This document shows, piece by piece, positions 11,607 to 23,800 of a stretch of 64,000 nt of DNA (the first letter of the stretch is position 1; each line of letters begins with the position of its first letter). The stretch is from Amyelois transitella (Eukaryota > Arthropoda > Insecta > Lepidoptera > Pyralidae): contig NC_083510.1 of NCBI RefSeq assembly GCF_032362555.1, positions 771,501 to 835,500 on the forward strand, given 5' to 3'. A program made the translations under genes and the position numbers. Below the pieces are notes generated by a model. The model made no database searches and was not told the DNA's origin. It saw only the letters and a program-made list of their open reading frames with translations.

Positions 11607-12189
11607 CTTTTAAACTTTATTGCTTAAAATATAATGAATAAACGGCGGCATTTTCCATCAGTCTATTAGCTGATTGTTATGTATTATGATGATAAGATTT
11701 TCCATAACGCTGCGTGTGTTTTTCATTTGTATCGGAAAAGGAATTATCTATGCTAGAAACAGCACAGATACATTGTTTATTTCTAAACGTTATCAGATAA
11801 GCCCTATCAACTAATAAGTGATGAATCTAAAACAACATGTTTAAAGAACAATATTGATTTCCGTTCCTTTGTTTCACATAGCAAATACAATTGTATCGAT
11901 TTGCACAGTTATTGCGCATAATTATGCACATTTTATTTCATAAAGAATATGCCATAGAAATATAAACGGTAAATGAAATGTACTGATGGCATAGCCAGTG
12001 TGCTACAGTTAAGTCTGATGAGTCTCAACCACATATAAATTAAGACGTAATTGCAGAAGCGTTCTTTTGTTTTCTAAGACTGGTTAAATACTCAAAACAT
12101 CACTACATTATAAAGTACCTCTATTTACTCTCCCTGTATGTACGAGTATGTGCTAATCTCAGAAAGTTGTAAACGAATTTTGTTGTTGT
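11607..12189. other. No gene or recognised repeat
   Basis: AT-rich unique-looking sequence. Confidence 0.35.
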
Positions 12190-12252
12190 CAGTCACCTTT
12201 TACGATATTGGAGTAGTCCTTTTCTACAGTGCCTGGAACCACACGGCACAGT
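12190..12252 (-). mobile_element. SINE-X head fragment
   Basis: CACCTTTTACGA to GGAACCACACGGCAC. Confidence 0.55.
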
Positions 12253-12556
12253 AGCTTAGCACTGTTTTTATTAATTTGGTCACTGAAGGAAGTGATGAAC
12301 TTGTGAAATCCATCTATTTTTCCACGACACAAACAAACTAGATATAAGTATTTGTCTAGACTAGTCTCTTTTGCAATTCCGAGCCATTTGTTGGCCACAA
12401 GCCAAGGATTTGTATCACTTTTGACACCCTAGATAGTGTTAATGTGTGATTTATTTAGCTTGTTGTGACCTAAGTATACTGAACGACATCTACACAAAGA
12501 ATAACTTTAGCTTTATTTAACCCTATCTTAAACCAAACGGTTCATATAATAAAATA

Positions 12557-12752
12557 TCTATACACACATATAATCACGTCTATATCCCTTGCGGGGTAGA
12601 TAAAACCAGCAGTCTTGAAAAGACTGATAGGCCACGTTCAGCTGTTGTTTGACGTGATAGAATTGAGATTCAAATAGTGACAGATTGCTAGCACATCGCC
12701 TAAAAGAGTGGTCCTATTCTATTTTCTATTGGTGCCGGGTACAATACGGCAC
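12557..12752 (-). mobile_element. SINE-X with internal deletion
   Basis: Tail, stem-loop CAGTCTTGAAAAGACTG and head present; the CCCATGGATGTCG block is missing. Confidence 0.65.
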
Positions 12753-13458
12753 AAAATATCTATAACTTTCAAAAATTTAATACAATCAGGGAGGAATCCT
12801 TGATGTCCTTTAAGATGATTTATGTGCCAATTATCTTAAAACTAAGGATGCTGCAGAACAGACAATGTGGAGAGAGAAATCCGGTAAGCGGATCCCAGGC
12901 TCCGAAGCAATTGAAGCGCTGGTACTCACTTAGATGAGCCATAGAGAAAATTTCAAAGTAGATTATGTAGTTTTCATACTCTAGTTAGTGGTTACCAAGC
13001 AAGAAACAAAAATCATGTTCGTATCGGGTTACCAAAGATCAGTTACGAATGAGGATTAAATTAAATCGGTCGTTGAAAATCATAAAGTACATTTTATTTC
13101 GTAGACACTATCGTATTAAATATCCTATCTTCCCACGGGACCAATAAATTTTACCTAAAATGTGGTTACTGTATTCATTCCGCCAACGATAATTCAAAAT
13201 TAAAAATTCTCCTTCTAGCATATATTTAGTCAAATCTCTATTTTAGGAAAATCGTAAAAATTAAAAGGAACATTAAGGTGACTGACCTAACCTGACTGTT
13301 CCTTCAAATTATTTCCTGGTATCAAAAATGTTATTAGTTACTTGATTCAACATCACTTTTATTAAACTGTTTGAAGCTTAGTACACAAAATCTCAAGCTA
13401 AAAATAAATGTTGGTAATCAACATTCTGCCCAAGATAACTTTAGAATTTGTTGCGAAC
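12753..13458. other. No gene seen
   Basis: Unique-looking AT-rich sequence; no coding signal. Confidence 0.35.
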
Positions 13459-13691
13459 ATACATATAATCACGTCTATATCCCTTGCGGGGTAGACAAAG
13501 TCTTAAAAACACCGAAAGGCTATGTTCAGTTGTATAGCTTCTTATTGAGATTCAAATAGTGAATGTTAGCCCATCGCCTACAAGGAGAATCCCAAGTTTA
13601 TTAGCTTTCCCCTTAGTCGCCTTTTACGACATCCATGTAATAAAGATAATATGGAGCGGTCCTATTCTAAAGTGCCGAAAACCACACGGCT
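13459..13691 (-). mobile_element. SINE-X, diverged
   Basis: Tail at left, CCACACGGC head at right; stem-loop partly deleted. Confidence 0.68.
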
Positions 13692-13929
13692 TAAGGTGAC
13701 TTTCAACATTATAAAATTTCCATTAATAGCCACAAAAACTATTATCAATTTTTACAGCTTTCGTTTATTGACCAATAAACTATTATATTACACAGATAGC
13801 TACATATTTTGCGTGTAATAGTTTTATGTGAAAGAATAATTTATAGTGTGGAATTAATGCCAGTACTCAATGGCCATTGTGGATTTTCTTGTAATAAATA
13901 TAATATATGTATGTGTTTTGGTAGTTTTA

Positions 13930-14101
13930 GTGCCGTGTGGTTCCCGGCAGTGTCCTTATTTACATACTTACTTCTACTTCACGACTAATAGAACCACTAA
14001 GGGGTAGTCTTATAAACTTGGGATTCTTCTTTTAGGCGATGGGCTAGCAACCTGTCACTATTTGAATCTCAATTATATCTTAAAGCCAAATAGCTGAACC
14101 T
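13930..14101 (+). mobile_element. SINE-X, 3' truncated
   Basis: Head TGCCGTGTGGTTCCCGGCAG, a disturbed segment, then body to AAATAGCTGAAC. Confidence 0.62.
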
Positions 14102-14631
14102 CTCAGAGATCTGATCCGGCCATCGCTTTGGACTGCCTCTAGGCCTTTTTCCCTCCACTTATCCCGTCACCATCAGACGCTCCTAATTGTCAACGTCTCT
14201 CCTTGCAATATTGGTTCCTCCTAAAAATATAACTCCTAAAACTAATTCGCGGCTTAAAAATTCTCACGTTGACGTATTTTTAATTGAATAATTAGTCAAA
14301 TGTTATCAATCCCAGTTTTATGGGACAGAACGTAAACTGGCAACGTGTTAAAAAGTCCACTGTGTTTGTTTAACACGTTATTGGCGTAGTTCAGGGGATT
14401 CGCTGTCATTAACAGATTTACAATGTTGTAACTTTTTTTTTTTAAAGATTTGACGTTGCTTCTAAAATAGCCATTGTTTATAATGAGTGCAGCCGTCGTG
14501 GTTTGTCTGAGAAATTTTTGATGATTTAACGAAAGTAAAATACTGCATCAACTTAGAAATCGGAATAATATTATGCAATATTTTTAGTCGGCTTATGCTT
14601 ATACAAAAGATATTAAAAGTAAATATAATAC

Positions 14632-14907
14632 GTTGTGTGTTTCCCGGCACCTGTAGAAAAAAAGAATAGAACCACTCTATCTTTTACCCATGGATGTCGT
14701 TGAAGGCGACTAAGTGATAGGCTTATAAACTTAGGATTCTTCTTTTAGAATAGAATATAATCTATATTTGCTCTCACTTACTTTTATATACTTGCTATAA
14801 GAATCTCAATTCTATCATTAAACCAAAAAACTGAACGTGGCCTATCAGTCTTTTCATTCTCTGTCTACCCCGCAAGGGATATAGACGTGATTATATGTAT
14901 GTATGAA
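14632..14907 (+). mobile_element. SINE-X with about 50-bp internal insertion
   Basis: Body interrupted at about 14750-14805 by unrelated AT-rich sequence; intact tail. Confidence 0.65.
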
Positions 14908-16610
14908 TCATATACTTACCCTATTCTTAAATTTCACTGTATAAAAGTCACAAAACACTAAATCTATCACATATTAATCACAAATAATAACATTTAACTT
15001 TAATAAATTACTCACTTAATTACGGACTGAAAGACAAACAAACCAACATACAGTTTCACAATACAGTAACGGAGAGCTTTCGTAAAAGTTTTGGCGGAAG
15101 CGCGCGACGTGCCTTCAGCTTCGGCGCCGGGTTGCGACTGAAAGCTACTGAGTGAAGCTCTTGAAGGCTGCATTGGTATGACGCCTTGTGAGAGAACTTA
15201 AGGTTGACTCTTTACGTGCATGCTTTCCTGTTTGTAAACTCTTTATTGCACATAATAAAAAATATAAAACAATCATGGGAATAATATGTATAATGACGGA
15301 CTTATACCAATCGGGTTTTCATCCAGTAAACCAAAATAAAAAGAAAAACGCAGCGCAAAGTTAAAGCATTGAGGGGGTGTAACAATAATCAATTAATTAC
15401 AAATTAATTAATGATAAAATTACATAAATAAAATATATACAAAATTACACAAATATAAGTGCAATCAATTGTTAGATGCATCAGAATTAATTATTTTGAA
15501 ACACTAATCAAAAGACTGTATTTTGATAAGTGTTTCAAAATTATTAGGGTTAAGAGCGGATCTCTTATCTTTGTTATTACTATGTTACTGTGTTATTAAA
15601 ATTGATTTCTAAATGTTTACGTTTTTAATGTCTTAAATTAAGTGGCATACATACCTTCATACTTATTATAGAAGATTAATAATAGCGAAAGATAATTCCC
15701 TAGTCTCTCGAAACTTATTTACTTACCAGTTGTTGCCCGCAACTCCGTTTGCTTCCGAAAATGCTTATCAGGTTGAACAACTTTTGTTAAGACGTCATTT
15801 CGATATTTCCTATAGTTTAGCTGAGTTGTTTTGGTACGATATCAGCTGTTCCAGATTCTAAAAAAAAACATACAACCTATACCTAAATATAAAAGCTAAA
15901 CAACAAAAAAAGTTTGATTCAAATCCGTCTGGTAATTCTCAAGATAAGCGTGTACAAACAGACAGACTTTTTCTTCAAATTCATCCTCGGTTACTATTTC
16001 CTTATCGTTATTAAATATTTTTTTGAAAATATACTCAATGTACAGACAAAGTTTTTTACTGTTTTATTACATAAATGGATGACAATTGATTTTCTTGTTC
16101 ACTTGTTCGCTCGTTCGCTCGTCCGCTCCACCGCTCGACCGCTCGTTCACTTTTACGCTGGGGGTAACATTGTGAGGAAAATTACACATTCTGGCAACCC
16201 ACAATACATGTCTCTCATATCCATGCCATCGCACGACAGTCACCCAAATCCTACACCCTAACACCTCCAATACCTCCTTCGGTTTCGTCATCACTCTCTG
16301 GAGATGAGTCCAGGGTGCACCTGACCGAAGATGTCCTAATATTTCTTGTTTTGAAGATGCCGCCTGGCTTTAAGTACTTTACAATTGAATTCCATTTGAA
16401 GAGTCATCTGAAATCCATTCCCAACCGATGCGATCCGTGCCGTTTGGTAGAAATTTAAGACAAATGACTGTCATCTAGTGATAACAGTCGGATTAACGGC
16501 TTAAAGTGTCTTCAGAAGCATTAATCTCAAGATTAAATGTTACCATTGCCGAATTTGTGGTCGATAAAGCTTCACAATACTCTAATAAATATATTTTGCC
16601 AAGAGTACAT
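14908..16610. other. No gene confirmed; GC-rich spot and decayed LINE tail
   Basis: 15060-15190 is unusually GC-rich (GCGGAAGCGCGCGACG). 15728-15990 resembles the Z/U tail type (TTGCCCGCAACTCCG). 16098-16152 is a degenerate 8-bp repeat of GTTCGCTC type. No reading frame looks protein-coding. Confidence 0.4.
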
Positions 16611-16808
16611 ACTTACATACATATGGTCATGTCTATATCCCTTGCAAGGTAGACAGAGCCAACAGTCTTGAAAAGACTGAATGGCCACGTTCAGCTATTT
16701 AGTGTAATGATAATATTTAGATTCAAATAGTGACAGGTTGCTAGCCTATCGCCTAAAAGAAGAATCCTAAGTATATAAACCTATCCCTTAGTCGCCTGTT
16801 ACGACATA
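16611..16808 (-). mobile_element. SINE-X, head truncated
   Basis: Tail, stem-loop and body to GTTACGACAT. Confidence 0.7.
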
Positions 16809-17190
16809 TGTGTGTTCATTTCATGTGACTATATGTATGTGTGAATGCATTCATATATAATACTGAATAAAATTGTAACTAACCGATATCTGTACTTGAA
16901 AGATATTGCCAAAATCGATACGGAGATCCACTCGCATAATGTGTATTCTATTTGTTTGTTTGTCTGTCTCGTATCCCGCAAAATATTGTTCCAATTTGGA
17001 TGCAGTTATCTCAGTGTGTCTAGATCTAACTTAAAAACTGGTAAACAAAAATTTCTCCCTAGCCCCTTCAAAAGAGGGCAATATTACAGACTAAGCATTA
17101 TTTTTATCAAAATTGTCAGTAAACTAATATTTACTTATACGACGGACAAAGTCGCGAGCAATAACCAGTAAATAACAATACATTATGCCT

Positions 17191-17419
17191 TCATACATAC
17201 ATACATATGGTCACGTCTATATCTCTACTGAATGGCCACGTTCAGCTATTTGGCTTAATGATAGAATTGAGATTCAAATAGTGACAGGTTGCTAGCCCAT
17301 CGCCTAAAAAATAATCCTAAGTTTGTAAGCCTATCCCTTAGTCGCCTATTACGACATCCATGGGAAAGAGACGGAGTAGTTCTATTCTTTTTTGTATTAG
17401 CGCCGGGAACCACACGGCA
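17191..17419 (-). mobile_element. SINE-X with internal deletion
   Basis: The segment with the stem-loop is deleted after GTCTATATCTC; the head is intact. Confidence 0.7.
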
Positions 17420-17777
17420 CGGCCTTCATAAAAACATAAATTCAGTAGAAACATCAGGCATTGGCCAATATTTAATATTTGCATCGGCAGTAAAGGGTAG
17501 CACCTTTTGCGGGTAGAATAACGTTTGATGTTCGGCCAATCGTTCTTTGTTATCGTGCTCTTTGAAATGCGGCGTCAGGTTTCAACCCCACGTGGAAGCC
17601 GCGTCGAAATTGGCTTTTTAGCCGACTGTGAATAAAAAATCGGATTATGATTGGAAATTAACTTTAAATTGTCCATTTCGTTCCAAATAAGATTCCAAAG
17701 TAACGATATACTCTGTCAATCTTTCTTTTTTTACTTAAAAGGACTTTTGTTATATTGTCAAATACATTAAAAAGATA
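17420..17777. other. No gene seen
   Basis: Unique-looking sequence without coding signal. Confidence 0.3.
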
Positions 17778-18030
17778 TAGGAGAGTGTGGAGGGAAAGGT
17801 CGGAGTGGGAAGGCCTAGACGAACGTAACTTGATCAAATTAAAAGTCCTGACAAAGGGTCAGGTCAAGAGAACCCGAAAACCCGAAACCGCCGAGCTTGC
17901 ATGAAGAGAGTTATGAATGTGGATGAAGCGAAGGATGTATGCAGAGATCGTGGCGAGTTGAAAAGATGTAGTCTCTAGCCTACCCCTCCGGGAAAAAGGC
18001 GTGATCTTATGTATGTATGTTAAATACACA
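17778..18030 (+). mobile_element. LINE-Y, long 3' end
   Basis: Starts GGAGAGTGTGGAGGGAAAGG; carries the [11 protein letters not shown] coding stretch, then the AAACCGCCGAGC region and TATG tail. Confidence 0.72.
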
Positions 18031-18650
18031 TTTTTCCCCTCCATAGTAAGTAGACAGATTAGCAATTGGACACAGATTCTCAAGTGAACGGACTAGTAAT
18101 TGGACTGGACTAGTCACATGTACAATGACAATCCAATTCTTATCTTCTTTAAGGCGCTAAGTCTCTCTGGTTTCGAAATAAAACAACCAGTGGTATTGGA
18201 TCGAGAGAATAAATTGCATGAAAAAACACTTAGTATAGTAAATAATTAAAGAGAAACAATAGCGCAATCTAAATAAAAATAATAACGAACAACGCCATCT
18301 AAAGACAGGTTGAGGAACTAAACTAATAAGGAACAATTTTTAAAACTTATGCATCATATTTAATCTTTACCAATACAAAAATATCGAGTTACCTTGGTTA
18401 CCTAAACTAGTACCTAACGCACTAAACTTTACTAACACTTTTATGTCCTTATCTGTCCCAATGCACCATAACCTAGCTCGTTTGGTTGGGTTTATTAACA
18501 ATCTAGGTTCATCGACATAAAACCGTAATCGAGACGCGATCGATTATATGGGATTAGTCTACTCGTGAAAATCGATTTGTGGTTTTATATCCTAAACAAT
18601 GTTCAGAGATGACAGTACTTAAAAAAAATTGGATACTTTATAAAGATTTT
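18031..18650. other. No gene seen
   Basis: Unique-looking; one ACGCCATCTA motif at about 18290. Confidence 0.3.
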
Positions 18651-18895
18651 GTCGTGTGGTTCCCGGCACCAAATTAAAAAAAGAATAGGACCACTCCATC
18701 TCATTCCCATGGATGCCGTAAAAGACGCTAAGGGATAGGCTTATAAACTTGGGATTATTCTTTTAGACGACGGGCTAGTAATCTGTCACTTTATATGAAT
18801 CTCAATTTTAACAGTAACATCTGAACGAGGCCTATCAGTATTTTAAAGACTGTTGGCCCTGTCCACCCCGCAATGGATATAAACGTAATTAGATT
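18651..18895 (+). mobile_element. SINE-X, diverged
   Basis: Head GTCGTGTGGTTCCCGGCACC; tail worn. Confidence 0.7.
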
Positions 18896-19474
18896 GACAG
18901 TAAATTTTACTGTATACGTATCTTTTGCCAAATCATGTCATGATTAATAATTTAACTTTTATTTAGCAGTTAGATCAAGAAATCTTTGATCCTTTACTTA
19001 TTAACTGTTTGAAGTTAAACTTCAAAACATCTTTTGTATTAAAAATTAATTGAAAATCAGGTTTCATTTATTTTGATCAAAAAAAATAGCACGAGTATCA
19101 CGTTTTCAAAGGAAAAATAGAAATTACTAAAATGTTTTTTTTTTTGTTTTCTTAACATATATTAGTGGTTAAAGACAATATTATACAAGACAATATTAGA
19201 TACATAGAAAGGGATGTGTAGTGAAATAAATTTATTAAAAAGAAAAGGAAATTTAGTGATTTCCTCCTATTTTTTTAAACACACTGCTATCTAGAGTTTG
19301 TGCCATGAATCCGTTCCGTATCCGTTATTCTTCTTCTTCGTCTTACCTAATTTATCTGCTTAACCCAAGGGTTGACTATTAGATAATGCAGTAAACATTA
19401 AGTCCGCCCATTGTATCAACGTTTTTACACAAGACTTCGAGTGAAAACCAGAAAACAATATCCTATGATAAACA
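18896..19474. other. No gene seen
   Basis: AT-rich with homopolymer runs. Confidence 0.3.
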
Positions 19475-19731
19475 AGTGCCGTGTGGTTCCCGGCACCAAT
19501 ATAAAAAAGAATAGGACCACTCAATCTCTTTCCCATGGATGTCGTAAAAGGCGACTAAGTGATAGGCTTATAAACTTGAGATTCTTCGTTAGGCGATAGG
19601 CTAGCAACCTGTCACTGTTAGAATCTCAATTCTATAATTAAACCTAACAGCTGAACGTGGCCGTTCTGTCTTTCAAGACTGCTGGCTCTGTCTACCCCGC
19701 AAGGAATATAGACGTGACTGTATGTATGTAT
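19475..19731 (+). mobile_element. SINE-X, full length
   Basis: Head GTGCCGTGTGG to tail GTATGTATGTATT. Confidence 0.78.
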
Positions 19732-19999
19732 TTACGATAAGCAAGAGTTATTGAAAAAATCAAAGGCAGCCATTGTCGGCGAGCTAATTAAGTCATATCA
19801 GTCGATACGCATCAGATAGCTTGTTGACTCATCACGCAGCGTTAGTCAATTAATTATTATGGAGTTATTATAACTGATCATAGAATAATGACATTACTAA
19901 AGGAAAATATTATACGAAATTTCATTTTAATTACCTATCTATATATGATATTATAGGTATGCGTTCTTATATTCTTTAAAAGTTTAAGTATTATTTATT

Positions 20000-20176
20000 A
20001 ATCCTACTAATATTATAAATGCGAAAGTTTGTGAATATGTCAGGATGTTAGAATGGATGGTTGTTACTCTTTCTCTTTGAAATTTCTGGAGGAAATTATC
20101 CCGGAGTTCCCGCGGGATTGATTGTTAAGTTATGATAGGGTTTCAACGCGGACGAAGTCGCGGGCGGCCTCTAGTC
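20000..20176 (+). mobile_element. U-family retroelement tail
   Basis: CTACTAATATTATAAATGCG to GGACGAAGTCGCGGGCGGCC, shared with 40190-40398. Confidence 0.6.
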
Positions 20177-20193
20177 GTAAATAAATATGTAAA

Positions 20194-20350
20194 TCCTTCC
20201 TCCTGGCTTTAGTCCCGGTTGCGTCCTTACCACTCCAGAAACCACCACTACCAGAAAGGAGCCCGGGGTATGCCCTCGACCATAGATTGGATGAGATCTA
20301 GTTTTTACACGGAGCGATTCCCATCTGACCTCCGCAACCTTTGCAAGGTA
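20194..20350 (-). mobile_element. SINE-V fragment
   Basis: CCTCCTGGCTTTAGTCCCGG to CATCTGACCTCCGCAACC. Confidence 0.62.
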
Positions 20351-20629
20351 TGTTATATATGTAAGTAAGTACGAGAACTCTTGCTTTATAATCTATCATT
20401 TTCACCGAAGAGCCCAAAGCATTGGATATAGACATATGAAATTACATAGTACGTAGGTTTTTTATGTGATCTAAGAGTGCACAAAAAGTGTCATTGCTTA
20501 GATTCTGAGAAAAGCATTTAAACTTTGAATGGCTAAAACAAAAAAAAAACAAAGAAACATAACAGATTACAGAAATTTAATATTCCATTTCATGTGATGA
20601 CACAACTTACAATTAAATAAAATACATTT

Positions 20630-20635
20630 TTTATT
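20630..20635 (-). promoter_or_regulatory. Poly(A) signal AATAAA of the carboxylesterase gene
   Basis: AATAAA on the minus strand begins only 8 nt after the esterase stop codon. This implies a very short 3' UTR. Confidence 0.55.
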
Positions 20636-20642
20636 AAAATAA

Positions 20643-20850
20643 TCACAATTCATCTTTAGAAGCATGCACAGGCGGAGGTGTAGGATGGTGATAGTATCCA
20701 TCATAGATCTTATGCCAGAAGTTCATGCGATGCCAGCGCCTCTGCTCTGCAGCTCTCAATTCCAGGGTGTCTCCTATAGACATGTATGGAGTACCTTCCT
20801 CGTTCACTGGCGGCCAGACTGGCAAAGATGACCCGTGGGGGACTGGAGAC
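20643..20850 (-). CDS. Carboxylesterase exon 3 (C-terminus with KDEL)
   Basis: Acceptor TTTCCTTTAG|GTCTCC. The first G completes the Gly493 codon, followed by SPVPHGSSLPVWPPVNEE, the usual C-terminal W-P-P-Y/V segment of carboxylesterases, then a Pro/His-rich tail and SKDEL-stop. The 3' end of a SINE-T copy lies within about 20 nt upstream of this acceptor. Confidence 0.88.
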
Positions 20851-23800
20851 CTAAAGGAAATATACATAATAAATAAATATATACGGGACAAATTACACAG
20901 ATTGAATTAGCCTCGAAGTAAGTTCGAGATTTGTGTTACGAAATACTTATAAAGATAAACATCCAAGACCCAGGCCAATCAGAGAAAGTTTTTTTCTCAT
21001 CATGCCCTGGCCGGGATTCGAACCCGGGACCTCCGGTGTCACAGACAAGCGTACTACCGCTGCGCCACAGAGGACGCCAACAAATATGTACGTTTATGGA
21101 AACTTCCTTGTGGCCTTAAATTTATCAGATCAAATTATGATTATCTGTAATTAAGAATAAATATTCTAAATTGTAAATGTTGTATCTTTTTTTTCTGGTT
21201 TTGGCAACTGACCTTCTTGATAAGCGTATACCAGTGTCTAGTTTAGACAGTTTTAGTCAAAGATTTATACTTTGTATTGGTCGAGTAATAGCTGAGGGTG
21301 CTTTACTTCACCCTTCCTTGGGACTTTTTGGAACAATCTCGAAAGTCATTAAATCTGATATTGTCAACTTTACTTCCAACACTCATTCTTGTCAACGAAC
21401 ACTTAGTAATCAATTATCCACACTTATAAATCAGTAATAGTCCATCAAACGTACATTTAATAACAATATTACAGCACAAACAACGTGACGCTTGGGTTCC
21501 CACAAGTCCTGTTGTATCTTCTTTTTATCAAAAAGTTTAAGATTATATGCTATATAATATATAGGCTATAAATGAGGCTATAAATAATAGAACTACCACA
21601 TATTAACGTAATAGTGTCCACCTTTAAAAAGATCTTATAAAATTAAAATTATAAATAAAACACTGGTATTATCTCTTACCCTTTCGTGATAAAATTAATC
21701 CAAATTTCCTTAAGAAGTTTCTTTACTCTTTTCGATTTTTCAGAATCAGTTTTATTGTGTGGTATCTCAGGAACATCAGCATACGAGTATTTCGCTTCGT
21801 ACAAATATGCTCCCTGACCTTGTACATGAGTATTTATGTCACTTTGATCAGGATTATCATCATCAACGAATGAATACTCATACAAATATACGTGATGATT
21901 ACCAGCCACCACCTGTAACCTCACCGATCTTAGTGTACCGTATAGAAAGTACACATCTGTAAAGTAATTTATAAACGATTGCTCTGAATTATTAAAGTAT
22001 CCACCAGGTGTAATACCAAAGTAAAATTCTTTGATGGCCCTTATAATTGTATCTTTTTGGTTATCGGAATCAAACTTTATGTCCATTGGCAAAAATTCTG
22101 TGAAATGCTCATTGAATTTCGTTTTCCAATATTCATAATTATCCAATTTATATATCTTTTCCATGTTCGTAAAGCCATATAAAATTGGAATAATAGGAAA
22201 TTTACCCTCGTTTGAAATATCAAAAGGTGATTGTAATAGAAAAGCTTCTTCTCCTAAATTTCGTTCAACACATGGGGTAAACTGCATTGTTGCATCTCGT
22301 TGTGCCATAAGGTCATTTCTAGTTAAAACGCTCAAAGGAGTAGTTTTAAAAAAGTGTTCTAATTCAAGTATGTCATTTGTATTGAAGTTTTTGAAAAGTT
22401 TAGCATTATTTTTTGCAATTATAATTGGATCTAGTTGCAATGAATATATTGAAAGATTAGGACCACTTTCTGGGATCGCTCTTTTGATTAGCCCTTTTAC
22501 AGTTGGTGATAATAGCAACATGTCTATTGCTGAAGAAGCGACACTATATTCTGAAACTGTGACTTCATCTGGATTCCCGCCGAAAGCAGCTATATTATTT
22601 TTGACCCACCTTAGAAGAGCTACCATATCTTTCAAACCTGCATTACCAGGAATATCTTTCGTGCCCAAACAAAGGAAACCGTGGACACCAAGTCTGTAAT
22701 TGAAATTAACCACGATGACTTTCTTCGTGTCTGCAAAATGTTTCAATGTTATCATGTTACCAAAGCCCGACTGGTAACTGCCTCCATGTATATCTACCAG
22801 AACTGGCAAATCTTTCTTATTAGTATTTGGTACATATACGTTAGCAATAAGACAATCATCTTGAACAATTTCATGGGTTTCTCTTTGTTCTTCATTTATT
22901 TTAGGTTGAGGACATATTATGTGCCTGTCGAATGCTTCAAATACATTCGTCCACTGAGGAGCAGGTAGTGGTGCCTGTAAAAGAAATTAAAGCTGATTCT
23001 TTGAAAACAAATTCATGTTCATAGTTAGTATTGAAAAATATAAAGATAGGTTAAATTATGTTAAATAGTATATCTATGAAGAGCTCGGTAGTCGAATTCT
23101 TAAGGTGCCCGGTTAAAATGTGTGATGCGCAGAAAGGCAAGGCTTCAATTCCCACCTCGCCATGTACCAATGACTCTTTTCAAAGTTATGTACATTAGTT
23201 TGAATACAAACCGATGCTCTTACGGTGAGGGAAAACATCGTGAGGAAACCTGCACATTCAGGCGACTGGATGTGTAACCATGTATCCAATAGTTAGGTTA
23301 AGTTTACCTGCAAAATTTTTGGAGGTCAGATGGGAGTCACTTCGAGTAAAAACATGACTCACCCAATCCAGGATCCGTGGTCAAAGGTATACCCTAGGCC
23401 CCTCTCCAGAGTGGTAAGAATGCAACCGGGACTAAAGTCAGGAGGAAGAGGTTGAAAAATATGTCAAATCTTACAAATTTGACGCACTTCCACACTTATC
23501 TCAGTACAGTTCTCAGTTCAAGTCAAAATAAATAAAAGTTGCGCTTACAAAAACATATGAATAGAATAAATTTATTTTCAAAATTAGATGCAATGTATCA
23601 CTGAAATCTAATTATAACTACTACCGCTTCCAAAACGCATGTGTAGAAAAAGCGGCGGAACAAACTACACTGCAGAATATATGAAATCTATGTAAGTAAC
23701 ATTTGTAAAAATCTATATCTTACTGACCTTAAATTTATGGATTCCTATAGGCGTGGTCGCATATGGAATCCCATAGAAGGCGTAAATATCATACTTATAG

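Noticed and set aside
15914..16261. 115-codon frame
   Set aside because: Phe/Ile-rich start over a decayed retroelement tail and Arg/Ser run over a GTTCGCTC repeat; no domain.
21177..21437. 86-codon frame in carboxylesterase intron 2 as a separate gene
   Set aside because: No homology, AT-driven composition, antisense to the host gene.
22163..22699. 178-codon plus-strand frame
   Set aside because: Exact antisense shadow of carboxylesterase exon 2, which has family motifs and splice sites.
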